Shown here piece after piece: positions 1-5,650 of a stretch of DNA of 5,650 nucleotides (position 1 is the stretch's first letter; every line of letters begins with the position of its first letter). The notes beneath the pieces are model-generated. The model saw nothing but the letters and a program-made list of their open reading frames with translations, made no database searches and was not told the origin of the DNA. Source of the stretch: Gammaproteobacteria bacterium (lineage in GTDB: Bacteria > Pseudomonadota > Gammaproteobacteria > UBA5335 > SLRW01); the NCBI GenBank assembly GCA_007134115.1, contig SLLK01000241.1, positions 1-5,650 on the forward strand. The letters run 5' to 3'. The translations under genes were made by a program, and so were the position numbers.

Positions 1-239
1 CCCGCCGCGCCCTGATGGCGGGCACGGAAGGCCATGTAACCATGGAATTCACTATCGAGCGCGACGGTTCGGTGAGCGATGTGACCGTGATCGAGGCCGA
101 GCCGCCCGGGGTGTTCAATGCTGAGGCGGTGCGCGCCCTGATGCGCTGGCGCTTCCGGCCGCATGTCGTTGACGGCGAGCCGCGCGCCCGCCGGGCCCGG
201 CAAACCATCCATTTTTCGCTGGACGAGGGCGCGTCATGA
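1..239 (+). CDS. tonB: TonB-family energy transducer, C-terminal domain (5' end outside window)
   Basis: The reading frame is open from base 3 to the TGA at 237-239, giving the last 78 residues of a protein that begins upstream of the window. The segment fits the periplasmic C-terminal domain of TonB: a start like RRALMAGTEGHVTMEF, a strand-turn rich in DGSVSDV, the EAEPPGVF segment before the helix, then the ALMRWRFRP motif, and a final strand ending ARQTIHFSL. In the family this domain contacts the TonB box of outer-membrane transporters and passes on energy from ExbB/ExbD. The N-terminal membrane anchor and proline-rich linker are not visible, so the ATG at 15 is internal and not the true start. 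The stop overlaps the start of the next gene (ATGA at 236-239), so the two are probably translated from one mRNA. The family call is strong. Which TonB paralogue it is cannot be told from the fragment. Confidence 0.88.
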   Translation, partial: RRALMAGTEGHVTMEFTIERDGSVSDVTVIEAEPPGVFNAEAVRALMRWRFRPHVVDGEPRARRARQTIHFSLDEGAS

Positions 240-1441
240 AGCGCCGGCTCTTGCCCGTGCTGCTGGCCATGAGTATCGCAGGCCTTACCACGGCGACGCA
301 TGCTGCGTTGTCCGAGCGGACCTGGCAACGGCTGGGTGAAATCCACGCGTTGATTCAGGAACAGCAGTTTCCCGAGGCTGTGGCGGCGCTGGACGAACTG
401 TCCGAGCGTACGCGTGGCAATCCCCATGAACAGGCACTGGTGCTGGAAGCGCGGGCCACCCTCGAGGAACGACGTGATGAACCGGAGGCTGCGCTGGCAT
501 TGATCGACGAGGCGCTGGCGTTGAGCGGCGTGCCCACCGAGGCACGCCTGCAGTTGCGCTATACGCAGGCGCGCCTGTTGCTGGCCGCGGGCCGGGCGAC
601 GGCGGCGCTGGCGGTGATGGATGACTGGTTTGAAGAAGTCCGCGAGCCGGCGCCCCGGGCAGTGATGCTGAGGGCCGCCGTGTATGCCGAGCTGGGCCGC
701 GAGCAGGAGGCCATTGCCGCCGCACGTGACGCCATCGAACGCAGTCGTCAGCCGCGCGCCGGCTGGTACGGGTTTTTGGTGGGTCTGTTGCTGACGCAGG
801 AAGACTATGCCGGCGCGGCGCCGTTGCTGGAGCGGATGGTCGCGCACTGGCCGCTGGAGGCGCGCTACTGGGAGCAACTGGCTGCGGTGCGTATGTACGT
901 GGACGACCAGGCCGGCGCACTGGCGGCGTTGCGGCTGGCGCATGCACACGGGTTGCTGGAACGCGAGGCCACCATCGTGCGTCTGGTCCGGCTGGCGGTG
1001 GCCGAGGGCCTGCCCGAGCCGGGCGGGCGTCTGCTGGAGGCGGCCCTGGACAAGGAGATGGTGGCGCGCTCGGGAGACCATCTGGAGTTGCTGGGCAACG
1101 CCTGGTTGCAGGCGCGTGAATGGGATCGGGCAACCTCCGCCCTTGAGCGTGCCGCCGAGCTGGCCGAAGATGGTGAGTTGTACGTGCAAGTGGCACGTAT
1201 CGCACTGGAGCGACAGGACGCGCGCGCTGCGGTCGATATGCTGTCCCGTGCCCTGGAACGCGGAGTGGAAGACCCGGCCGGGGTACGTCTGTTGCAGGGC
1301 ATGGCCTGGCTTGAAATGGATGCGCTGGATGAGGCTGTGACAGCGTTCCGGCGGGCACAGGAAGATGAGGACGTTGCCCCCCGGGCCGGGCAATGGTTAC
1401 GGTACGTCGAGGCCGTACGTGAGAATAGCGGCACACCATAG
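236..1441 (+). CDS. Secreted TPR-repeat protein of the TonB cluster
   Basis: A 401-residue protein with a likely Sec signal peptide: MKRRLLPV, a hydrophobic core, and a THA-A cleavage site after about residue 23. It should act in the periplasm. The rest is almost all helical, with degenerate TPR-like pairs at about 43-90, 104-130, 143-170, 187-240, 283-310 and 316-375, for example a YAELGREQEAIAAARDAIE unit near 150-168. It ends with a QWLRYVEAV segment. A TPR protein of about 400 residues directly after tonB is a known arrangement in gammaproteobacterial clusters carrying several exbB genes, exbD and tonB, and this protein matches that type in size and in its QWL-Y ending. Its biochemical role is poorly defined; it presumably helps assemble or tune the TonB complex. 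The start is supported by a GAGGG Shine-Dalgarno sequence at 225-229, 6 bases upstream, and by the 4-base ATGA overlap with tonB, which implies translational coupling. Confidence 0.85.
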   Translation: MKRRLLPVLLAMSIAGLTTATHAALSERTWQRLGEIHALIQEQQFPEAVAALDELSERTRGNPHEQALVLEARATLEERRDEPEAALALIDEALALSGVPTEARLQLRYTQARLLLAAGRATAALAVMDDWFEEVREPAPRAVMLRAAVYAELGREQEAIAAARDAIERSRQPRAGWYGFLVGLLLTQEDYAGAAPLLERMVAHWPLEARYWEQLAAVRMYVDDQAGALAALRLAHAHGLLEREATIVRLVRLAVAEGLPEPGGRLLEAALDKEMVARSGDHLELLGNAWLQAREWDRATSALERAAELAEDGELYVQVARIALERQDARAAVDMLSRALERGVEDPAGVRLLQGMAWLEMDALDEAVTAFRRAQEDEDVAPRAGQWLRYVEAVRENSGTP

Positions 1442-1474
1442 ACGGGCCGGTCGGCGATCGGGGGAGAGGAAACC

Positions 1475-2551
1475 ATGAAAAACCTGCTGTATGTATTGTC
1501 GGGTACGGTGCTGGCGGTCGTGCTGTATCTGTTGTTGTGGCCGACGCCGGTGGATCCGCTGGCGTGGGAGCCGCCGGAAGCTCCGCAAATGAGCGGTGTG
1601 CTGGCGCCCAATACCCTGTTGCGCAAGGCCGACCACGTGGGCACGGGCGCGTTTGACGGGCCCGAGGATGTGGCGGTGGACGCGCAGGGACGTATATACG
1701 GCGGCACCGCCGATGGGTTGATCCGGCGCACCACCGCCGACGGCAGCGTGGAAACCTTTGCCCAAACCGGTGGCCGGCCGCTGGGCATGGCCTTTGATGA
1801 CGAGGGCAACCTGATTGTGGCCGATGCCTGGAAAGGGCTGTTGTCCATTGATCGCGGGGGCGACGTTCGGGTGTTGACCACCGAGAGCGACGGTGTGCCG
1901 TTCCGCTTTACCGACGACCTGGATATGGGTGACGACGGGGTCATCTATTTCACCGACGCCAGCCACAAGTACCATCAACCCGAGTATCTTTATGATCTGC
2001 TGGAAGCGCGACCACACGGGCGTCTGCTGAGTTACGACCCGGCCAGCGGCGAGACACGTACGTTGCTCGATGATCTGTATTTCGCCAATGGCGTGGCGGT
2101 GTCGCAGAACGGTGATTTTGTGCTGGTCAACGAGACCTACCGTTACCGGATTACACGGTACTGGCTGGCGGGGCCGGATGCCGGTACCAGCGATATCTTC
2201 ATGGCCAATCTGCCCGGCTTCCCCGACAATATTTCAGCGACCGGCGATGGCCGCTTCTGGCTGGCGCTGTTTACCGTGCGCAACGCCGAACTGGATGACA
2301 TGCACCCGCGTCCCTTCGTGAAGAAGGTGGTGTCCCGGTTGCCACAATTTCTGTGGCCGGCGGCCGAGCCTTACGGCTTTGTTGCCGAGCTTGACGAGCA
2401 GGGCGAATTCCTGCGCACTCTGCAGGATCCGGGCGGGGAACACCTGTTTGCGGTGACTTCGGTCAAGGAGATCGACAACACGCTGTATATGGGCAGCCTT
2501 TACAACGACCGTATTGGCGTGTTGCCGCTGGAGCGACTGGATCAGCGATAA
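1475..2551 (+). CDS. Membrane-anchored SMP-30/strictosidine-synthase-like beta-propeller protein
   Basis: A 358-residue protein. Residues 4-22 form one hydrophobic segment (LLYVLSGTVLAVVLYLLLW), so it is probably anchored in the inner membrane with the propeller in the periplasm. The rest resembles the six-bladed propellers of the SMP-30/gluconolactonase and strictosidine synthase-like superfamily, closest in style to APMAP-type proteins. Marks include DGPEDVAVD (61-69), GRPLGMAFDDEGNLIVADA (100-118), DGVIYFTDAS (154-163), YFANGVAVS (202-210), the RYRITRYWLAGPDAGTSD block (223-240) and LPGFPDNI (246-253). By analogy with SMP-30 and related enzymes, Glu64, Asn205 and Asp251 are likely calcium ligands. 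Family members hydrolyse lactones or other esters; the substrate cannot be told here, and true Pictet-Spengler strictosidine synthase activity is not expected. The start is set by a GGGGAGAGGAAACC ribosome-binding region just before ATG 1475. The gene lies 33 bases after the TPR gene with no clear terminator between, so read-through is plausible. Confidence 0.85.
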   Translation: MKNLLYVLSGTVLAVVLYLLLWPTPVDPLAWEPPEAPQMSGVLAPNTLLRKADHVGTGAFDGPEDVAVDAQGRIYGGTADGLIRRTTADGSVETFAQTGGRPLGMAFDDEGNLIVADAWKGLLSIDRGGDVRVLTTESDGVPFRFTDDLDMGDDGVIYFTDASHKYHQPEYLYDLLEARPHGRLLSYDPASGETRTLLDDLYFANGVAVSQNGDFVLVNETYRYRITRYWLAGPDAGTSDIFMANLPGFPDNISATGDGRFWLALFTVRNAELDDMHPRPFVKKVVSRLPQFLWPAAEPYGFVAELDEQGEFLRTLQDPGGEHLFAVTSVKEIDNTLYMGSLYNDRIGVLPLERLDQR

Positions 2552-2594
2552 GCGCCGCGCAGCGGGCGCCGGGACCATTGACTACACTATTCGC

Positions 2595-2599
2595 AGGAG
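2595..2599 (+). promoter_or_regulatory. Ribosome-binding site fixing the yggX start
   Basis: AGGAG lies 7 bases upstream of the ATG at 2607. The open frame extends upstream to 2514, inside the preceding gene, but that extra 31-residue stretch has no homology to the family. The ribosome-binding site and the family-typical MARTVTC opening both place the start at 2607. I saw no convincing sigma-70 promoter in the 55-base gap. A TTGACT at 2578-2583 has no matching -10 at the right distance. Confidence 0.75.
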
Positions 2600-2606
2600 C
2601 ACCAAG

Positions 2607-2876
2607 ATGGCCAGAACCGTCACATGCGTCAAACTGGGCCGTGAGGCCGAGGGCCTTGAGCGACCACCGTACCCCGGCGAGCTGGGCAAGCGTATTTTCG
2701 AGCATGTATCCAAAGAAGCCTGGCGCATGTGGCTGGCGCATCAGACCATGCTGATTAACGAGAACCGCATCAGCCCCATTGATCCCAAGGCGCGCAAGTT
2801 TCTTGAGCAGGAAATGGAAAAGTATTTTTTCGGCGAAGGCTCAGCGCCACCCGACGGGTATGTGCCACCGGAATAG
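2607..2876 (+). CDS. yggX: Probable Fe(2+)-trafficking protein, YggX family
   Basis: An 89-residue protein, the usual size of the family (E. coli YggX is 91). It keeps the conserved landmarks: a start of MARTVTC with Cys7, REAEG at 12-16, YPGELGKRI at 22-30, SKEAW at 35-39, QTMLINE at 46-52, and LEQEM at 66-70, followed by a short proline-rich tail. YggX is a small cytosolic protein linked to Fe(II) handling and protection of iron-sulfur clusters from oxidative damage; in E. coli it belongs to the SoxRS response. Here it does not sit between mutY and mltC as in E. coli. Its upstream neighbour is the propeller gene, 55 bases away on the same strand. A GC-rich hairpin follows the stop by about 28 bases and probably ends the transcript. 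No SoxS or Fur site could be recognised with confidence. Confidence 0.96.
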   Translation: MARTVTCVKLGREAEGLERPPYPGELGKRIFEHVSKEAWRMWLAHQTMLINENRISPIDPKARKFLEQEMEKYFFGEGSAPPDGYVPPE

Positions 2877-2904
2877 TGATGCGTCCGGATTGGAGCGCAC
2901 ACGC

Positions 2905-2931
2905 CGGCCTGCCATCAGGCAGGCCGCGTTT
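2905..2931 (+). terminator. Hairpin terminator after yggX
   Basis: A perfect 9-bp GC-rich stem (2905-2913 with 2918-2926, core GGCCTGCC/GGCAGGCC) closes a 4-base ATCA loop. It begins 28 bases after the yggX stop. The trailing T-run is short (GTTT at 2928-2931 after GC), so it is a weak intrinsic terminator by sequence, but its position at the end of a + strand gene run facing a convergent gene supports the call. Confidence 0.6.
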
Positions 2932-2935
2932 AGCA

Positions 2936-3011
2936 ACCTCTGATCAATTCGCCGCGCCTCGCGAGCGGAAAAACCCCGCTGGCTGCGGGTGCGAAGGCAT
3001 TGATCAGAGGT
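2936..3011. repeat. Perfect 13-bp inverted repeat flanking about 50 bp in a convergent intergenic region
   Basis: The left arm ACCTCTGATCAAT (2936-2948) is the exact reverse complement of the right arm ATTGATCAGAGGT (2999-3011). Just inside, TTCGC (2948-2952) can also pair with GCGAA (2991-2995). The enclosed part contains the 8-bp palindrome CTCGCGAG (2958-2965) and the - strand terminator. The right arm stops 4 bases before the stop codon of the lipoprotein gene. The element could be a compound bidirectional terminator or a small non-autonomous mobile element (MITE-like). No clean target-site duplication is visible at its edges, and there is no coding capacity inside. Confidence 0.75.
2969..2989 (-). 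terminator. Rho-independent terminator of the - strand TPR lipoprotein gene
   Basis: Read on the - strand, the sequence is CCCGC AGCCA GCGGG G TTTTT: a 5-bp GC stem (2985-2989 with 2975-2979), a 5-base loop, then five T residues (2973-2969). This is a standard intrinsic terminator, 27 bases beyond the stop codon of the gene ending at 3016. It lies inside the 13-bp inverted repeat. Confidence 0.7.
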
Positions 3012-3015
3012 GTTT

Positions 3016-4410
3016 TCACATCTTTCTGCCGTGCTGGATCAGCCGGATCATCTGCGCCTCGTCGGGGCGCTGGTCCTGTTTGGCCATGGCGGTACCGACG
3101 GTGGTCAGGGCGTGGATGTACAGCGCCTTGTTATCGATGCGCAGCAGTTCTTCCATGGCAGCGTCATAGCGGCCCAGCAAAGCGTCGATGTCGAATGGCC
3201 GCAACTCGCGCGCGATGTGGCGTGTCTGGTCTTCGCTCCTGAGTTTGTCCGCGGCCTCTTCAATCACTTCGTCGGCGCGTTCGCTGAAGCCGGCATCAGC
3301 CAGTTCGTACGCCACCACGCCCAGGCTCTCGCTACGCATGCGCGAATCGCTGATCTCCATGGCCTGCTTGTAGGCATCATCAAACAGCCCCGTGGCACGC
3401 TCCCTGTCGCCTGTTTCGGCGGCGGCGCGGGCGAGGGCGGCCAGATACTCGGCACGGAACTGCAGATTCTCTATGGGCTCAATGGTTTCTTCCACCTCAT
3501 CCAGTACCGCGGCGATACGTTCGGCGTCGAAATTCTGCGGCTGCGTGGTGCCGTTGCGGTCCTGGCTGCCCAGTACCAGCGCGATCTCGATCAGTGAGTC
3601 GGCAATGTTGGGGTAGTCCCCCGAGCGGCGCGCGTAGTCGAGGCCTTCGTCGTATTCGCCGGCCTGGGTGTAGGCGCGCGCGAGGTTGCGGAAATACAGC
3701 AGGCGCAATCCCTCGGGCAACAGGTCGTCGGCTTGCCGGATCACGCCCAGCGCGTCGTCGTGGTTGCCTGTTTGTGCCATTTGCTCGCCAACCATGAGCA
3801 GGCCCACGGCGCGACGTACCGCGTCCTCAATGGTTTCGAGCTGTTCCAGGCTTTGTTCGAATTCTCCGGCCTCGGCATGCAGGCGAGCTTCAATCAGAGC
3901 GTGCGCCTCGGGTGAGCGTTCACCGAAGCTGCGGGCCAGCTCCAGCGCACGCGCGCTGTCGCCCGCAAACTGAATGGCGGCGCCGATGTCCAGGGCCGAC
4001 TGGCGCAGTATTTTCTCGTCGGCCAGCGTTTTGCTGACCAGTAGCGCCACGTCGAAGAGATCACCCTGCTGCTGGGCGCGCAGGTAGTCCTCAAAGGCCG
4101 GCAGGTGTTGTTCGCGCAGCTGTGTCAGCGTGTGTCCGTTGATGGTGATGCTGTCATTACGCAGACCCCGAGCGGTGCTGGAGTCCGGGTGCTCATCCAG
4201 CAGGCGGGCGAGGGTGCGGTCTGCTTCGCGCAGGGACGCCAGGGCCTGTTCAAAACCGTTGTCCGCTTCCACTTCGGCCTGTTCCACCAGTGCTTCGGCC
4301 TCGCCGAGCAGGCGCTGGGCATCGGACTGGCGTTCGCAGGCGGTCATCGCGAACAACAAGCCGAGCATCAGTGCAGTCAGTTTGATGAGGTTCTGGTAGC
4401 GTGGATGCAT
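3016..4410 (-). CDS. Predicted lipoprotein with TPR-like helical repeats
   Basis: A 464-residue protein with a lipoprotein signal peptide: basic start (MHPRYQNLIK), hydrophobic core, and a lipobox-like AMTAC with Cys25. Met at the -3 position of the lipobox is less usual than Leu. Glu follows the Cys, so there is no Asp inner-membrane retention signal and outer-membrane anchoring is likely. The mature part is helical and acidic, with degenerate TPR-like units at about 143-162, 172-192, 205-230, 236-262, 318-348 and 361-390, for example ALARAAAETGDRERATGLFDDA. I do not recognise a named family; a scaffold or adaptor role in envelope assembly is inference from the fold alone. The start at 4410 has an AAGGA ribosome-binding site 10 bases upstream (4421-4425 on this strand). 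It is convergent with yggX, divergent from the hydrolase, and appears to be a single-gene unit ending in its own terminator. Confidence 0.85.
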   Translation of the reverse strand: MHPRYQNLIKLTALMLGLLFAMTACERQSDAQRLLGEAEALVEQAEVEADNGFEQALASLREADRTLARLLDEHPDSSTARGLRNDSITINGHTLTQLREQHLPAFEDYLRAQQQGDLFDVALLVSKTLADEKILRQSALDIGAAIQFAGDSARALELARSFGERSPEAHALIEARLHAEAGEFEQSLEQLETIEDAVRRAVGLLMVGEQMAQTGNHDDALGVIRQADDLLPEGLRLLYFRNLARAYTQAGEYDEGLDYARRSGDYPNIADSLIEIALVLGSQDRNGTTQPQNFDAERIAAVLDEVEETIEPIENLQFRAEYLAALARAAAETGDRERATGLFDDAYKQAMEISDSRMRSESLGVVAYELADAGFSERADEVIEEAADKLRSEDQTRHIARELRPFDIDALLGRYDAAMEELLRIDNKALYIHALTTVGTAMAKQDQRPDEAQMIRLIQHGRKM

Positions 4411-4476
4411 AATGTCTGGATCCTTTTACAAGCGTGACAAGGGGCGGCCTGATTCCCCGCCGTACGGGCGCATGTA

Positions 4477-4482
4477 ATCATA
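4477..4482 (-). promoter_or_regulatory. Possible -10 element for the TPR lipoprotein gene
   Basis: On the - strand the sequence reads TATGAT, five of six bases of the sigma-70 -10 consensus, about 66 bases upstream of the start at 4410. No good -35 match lies 16-18 bases further up, so this is only a candidate. The 100-base gap 4411-4510 must hold promoters for both divergent genes. No convincing promoter for the + strand hydrolase was found in it. Confidence 0.3.
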
Positions 4483-4501
4483 CCGGGGCATGTGTGGCTA
4501 C

Positions 4502-4505
4502 AGGA
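4502..4505 (+). promoter_or_regulatory. Ribosome-binding site deciding the hydrolase start
   Basis: AGGA at 4502-4505 lies 5 bases before ATG 4511 and 8 bases before the adjacent in-frame ATG 4514. The frame is also open from ATG 4490, but nothing well placed precedes that codon. A further in-frame ATG at 4529 would leave a shorter signal peptide with little ribosome-binding sequence. The start is therefore 4511 or 4514; I use 4511. Confidence 0.55.
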
Positions 4506-4510
4506 ACACT

Positions 4511-5470
4511 ATGATGCGGACAGACAGGATGACGGTGGGTTCCCGGGCAGCGGCCGTTGTGGTGCTGTTGCTGCTGGTGGGTTGCGCGGCGATCGAGGAA
4601 CGCATCTACCATGCGGGGCTGGTGGTTGAGCGCACGCGCGCCGGTGTCACCGATGAGCGCGTCCAAACTCCCCGGGAATCCCTGGCCTATCTGCATCGGG
4701 AGGGCGAGCAGGGCACCATTGTGCTGTTGCACGGTTTTGCCTCGCAGAAAGATCTGTGGTTGTCCTTCCTGCGTGAGTTGCCGGAAGGCTACCAGGTCAT
4801 CGCGCCCGACCTGCCCGGGCACGGAGACAGTTTGCTGGAGCAGGATGCCAGCTACGACGTGCGCAGCCTGGCGCAGGCGGTGATCCGTGGGCTGGACGCG
4901 CTGGAGACGGGACCGGTCCACGTGGCCGGCACTTCGCTCGGTGGTGCGGTGAGTCTGGCGATTGCCGTTGAGCGGCCACAACAGGTGCTCAGCGTGGGCT
5001 TGTTCAACCCCGCCGGTGCGCCTGGCGCGGAGACAGAGATGATTGCCGAAGCGGCGCGCGAGGACGGTGACAACCCCCTGATCGCCACCGATCGCGAATC
5101 CCTGGATGCCTTGCTGGCGCTGGTATTTTACGACGAGCCGGTGATGCCCTGGCCGGTACGCTCGGTATTGACGCGCTACCACGGCCGGCGTGCCGATATA
5201 CATCAGCAGATATGGAAGGAGCTGTGGCAGACACGCGAGCCGATAGGGCCCATTCTCGAGCAGATTTCCGCACCGGTGTTGCTGGTCTGGGGTGAGCAGG
5301 ATGAGGTGTTTAACGTGCGCGGGGTTGAGGTGTTTGAACGTCATCTGGGCCGGGTCACCACGGTTATTCTGCCGGACAGTGGCCATACATCGGTGGTTGA
5401 GGATGCGGAGGAGACGGCGCGTCTGTACCACGAGTTTCTGCAACAGTCGGGTAATGGAGCGGCGCCGTGA
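4511..5470 (+). CDS. Lipid-anchored alpha/beta hydrolase
   Basis: A protein of 319 residues from ATG 4511. It has a lipoprotein signal peptide: charged MMRTDR start, a run of Ala/Val/Leu, and a lipobox LVGC with the lipidated Cys at residue 25. The mature protein is an alpha/beta hydrolase fold. HGFASQKDLW (74-83) gives the oxyanion region, followed by PDLPGHG (99-105). The nucleophile elbow GTSLGG has Ser142, the acid is Asp264 in WGEQDEV, and the base is His292 in SGHTS. All three catalytic residues are present, so it should be an active esterase, lipase or related hydrolase; the substrate cannot be inferred. Ala after the Cys suggests outer-membrane sorting. The stop overlaps the GTG start of another lipoprotein gene by 4 bases, so the two are probably co-translated. 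A hydrolase without lipid anchoring is possible if the signal is misread, but the lipobox is good. Confidence 0.88.
   Translation: MMRTDRMTVGSRAAAVVVLLLLVGCAAIEERIYHAGLVVERTRAGVTDERVQTPRESLAYLHREGEQGTIVLLHGFASQKDLWLSFLRELPEGYQVIAPDLPGHGDSLLEQDASYDVRSLAQAVIRGLDALETGPVHVAGTSLGGAVSLAIAVERPQQVLSVGLFNPAGAPGAETEMIAEAAREDGDNPLIATDRESLDALLALVFYDEPVMPWPVRSVLTRYHGRRADIHQQIWKELWQTREPIGPILEQISAPVLLVWGEQDEVFNVRGVEVFERHLGRVTTVILPDSGHTSVVEDAEETARLYHEFLQQSGNGAAP
5456..5459 (+). promoter_or_regulatory. Ribosome-binding site supporting the GTG start at 5467
   Basis: GGAG lies 7 bases before GTG 5467, inside the 3' end of the hydrolase gene. Together with the GTGA stop/start overlap it supports reinitiation or coupled translation of the next gene from a GTG codon. 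An alternative in-frame ATG at 5509 would leave a very short signal peptide. Confidence 0.6.
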
Positions 5471-5650
5471 AAAGGTGGCGTACAACGCGTTGGGCCAGGC
5501 GGTTCAGTATGCGGGCGGCGTGGCTGTATCTGGTGGCCACGTTGTTGATGGCCGGCTGCGCGAGCGTGGAGCGCAACTACGAGGCGGCGCTGCTGCTGGG
5601 CGATATCGCCGCCGGGGATGATGACAGCAAACTCAAGCGGCGCACGCCGC
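5467..5650 (+). CDS. Second predicted lipoprotein, possible hydrolase relative (3' end outside window)
   Basis: The frame starting at GTG 5467 stays open to the window edge, giving 61 residues. It begins with an arginine-rich n-region (MKRWRTTRWARRFSM), a hydrophobic stretch (AAWLYLVATLLM) and a lipobox LMAGC with Cys31. The start of the mature protein reads CASVERNYEAALLLGDIAAG and can be aligned with the start of the mature upstream hydrolase, CAAIEERIYHAGLVVERTRAG. With one gap, C, A, E, R, Y, A, L, A and G are shared. This suggests the gene is a relative of its neighbour and may encode another alpha/beta hydrolase, but no catalytic motif lies within the visible part. The 4-base GTGA overlap with the hydrolase gene implies translational coupling. 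The lipoprotein call is well supported; the enzymatic identity is inference. Confidence 0.75.
   Translation, partial: MKRWRTTRWARRFSMRAAWLYLVATLLMAGCASVERNYEAALLLGDIAAGDDDSKLKRRTP

Noticed and set aside
285..1439. Long open frame on the - strand (384 codons) opposite the TPR gene
   Set aside because: Its translation is rich in Pro, Arg and Ala with no domain features, typical of antisense frames in GC-rich DNA. The + strand gene has a signal peptide, a ribosome-binding site and TPR helices.
865..1944. Another long - strand frame spanning the TPR and propeller genes
   Set aside because: Ser/Arg-rich low-complexity translation, crosses the boundary of two well-supported + strand genes, and has no ribosome-binding site or recognisable motif.
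2552..2570. Small GC hairpin (GCGCC/GGCGC) just after the propeller gene
   Set aside because: Only a 5-bp stem with an 8-base loop and no T-run, so it is not supported as a terminator.
2578..2590. TTGACT-containing stretch resembling a promoter before yggX
   Set aside because: No -10 hexamer at 16-18 bases; TACACT overlaps it and has no -35 of its own.
3010..3597. + strand frame of 195 codons opposite the TPR lipoprotein
   Set aside because: It lies wholly antisense to a gene with a clear signal peptide, lipobox and helical repeats, and shows no family features of its own.
4443..4461. Short inverted repeat GGCGG/CCGCC in the divergent intergenic region
   Set aside because: A 5-bp stem in GC-rich sequence is expected by chance, and it has no further features of a riboswitch or operator.
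4478..5485. - strand frame of 335 codons opposite the hydrolase
   Set aside because: Its translation is His/Arg/Gln-rich with no family motif, while the + strand shows an intact catalytic Ser-Asp-His set.
5292..5621. + strand frame of 109 codons overlapping the end of the hydrolase
   Set aside because: Out of frame with both supported genes here, no signal peptide and an arginine-rich composition; the GTG 5467 frame explains the region better.

Overview
The window is GC-rich, gene-dense bacterial chromosome, most likely from a gammaproteobacterium. The evidence is a clear YggX-type Fe(II)-trafficking protein, a TonB gene followed directly by the TPR protein usual in multi-gene ExbB/ExbD/TonB clusters of that class, and several predicted lipoproteins. 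Genus cannot be fixed from this sequence. I see no rRNA, tRNA, CRISPR array, phage gene or transposase.

Layout. Bases 1-2876 hold four genes on the + strand. First is the 3' end of a tonB-like gene (C-terminal domain only). A secreted TPR-repeat protein overlaps it by 4 bases. After 33 bases comes a membrane-anchored SMP-30/strictosidine-synthase-like six-bladed propeller protein, then after 55 bases a YggX homologue. From 2877 to 3015 is a convergent intergenic region. It holds a strong hairpin after yggX, a rho-independent terminator for the opposing gene, and a perfect 13-bp inverted repeat enclosing about 50 bases. From 4410 down to 3016, on the - strand, is a predicted lipoprotein made of TPR-like helical repeats. 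A 100-base divergent region (4411-4510) separates it from a + strand pair: a lipid-anchored alpha/beta hydrolase (4511-5470) and, overlapping it by the 4 bases GTGA, the start of a second lipoprotein gene that runs off the window (5467-5650). This second gene starts with GTG and has no stop within the window.

How the genes may work together. The tonB end and TPR gene belong to an energy-transducing inner-membrane system for TonB-dependent outer-membrane transport; its exbB/exbD partners would lie upstream of the window. The propeller and yggX genes may be read through from it or have their own promoters; the sequence does not settle this. The two terminal lipoproteins look like a translationally coupled pair of cell-envelope proteins. 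Their mature N-termini are alignable, which suggests related genes arising by tandem duplication.

Nothing here amounts to a clear undescribed system. The points most worth checking are the 76-base inverted-repeat element at 2936-3011 and the coupled lipoprotein pair at the right edge.
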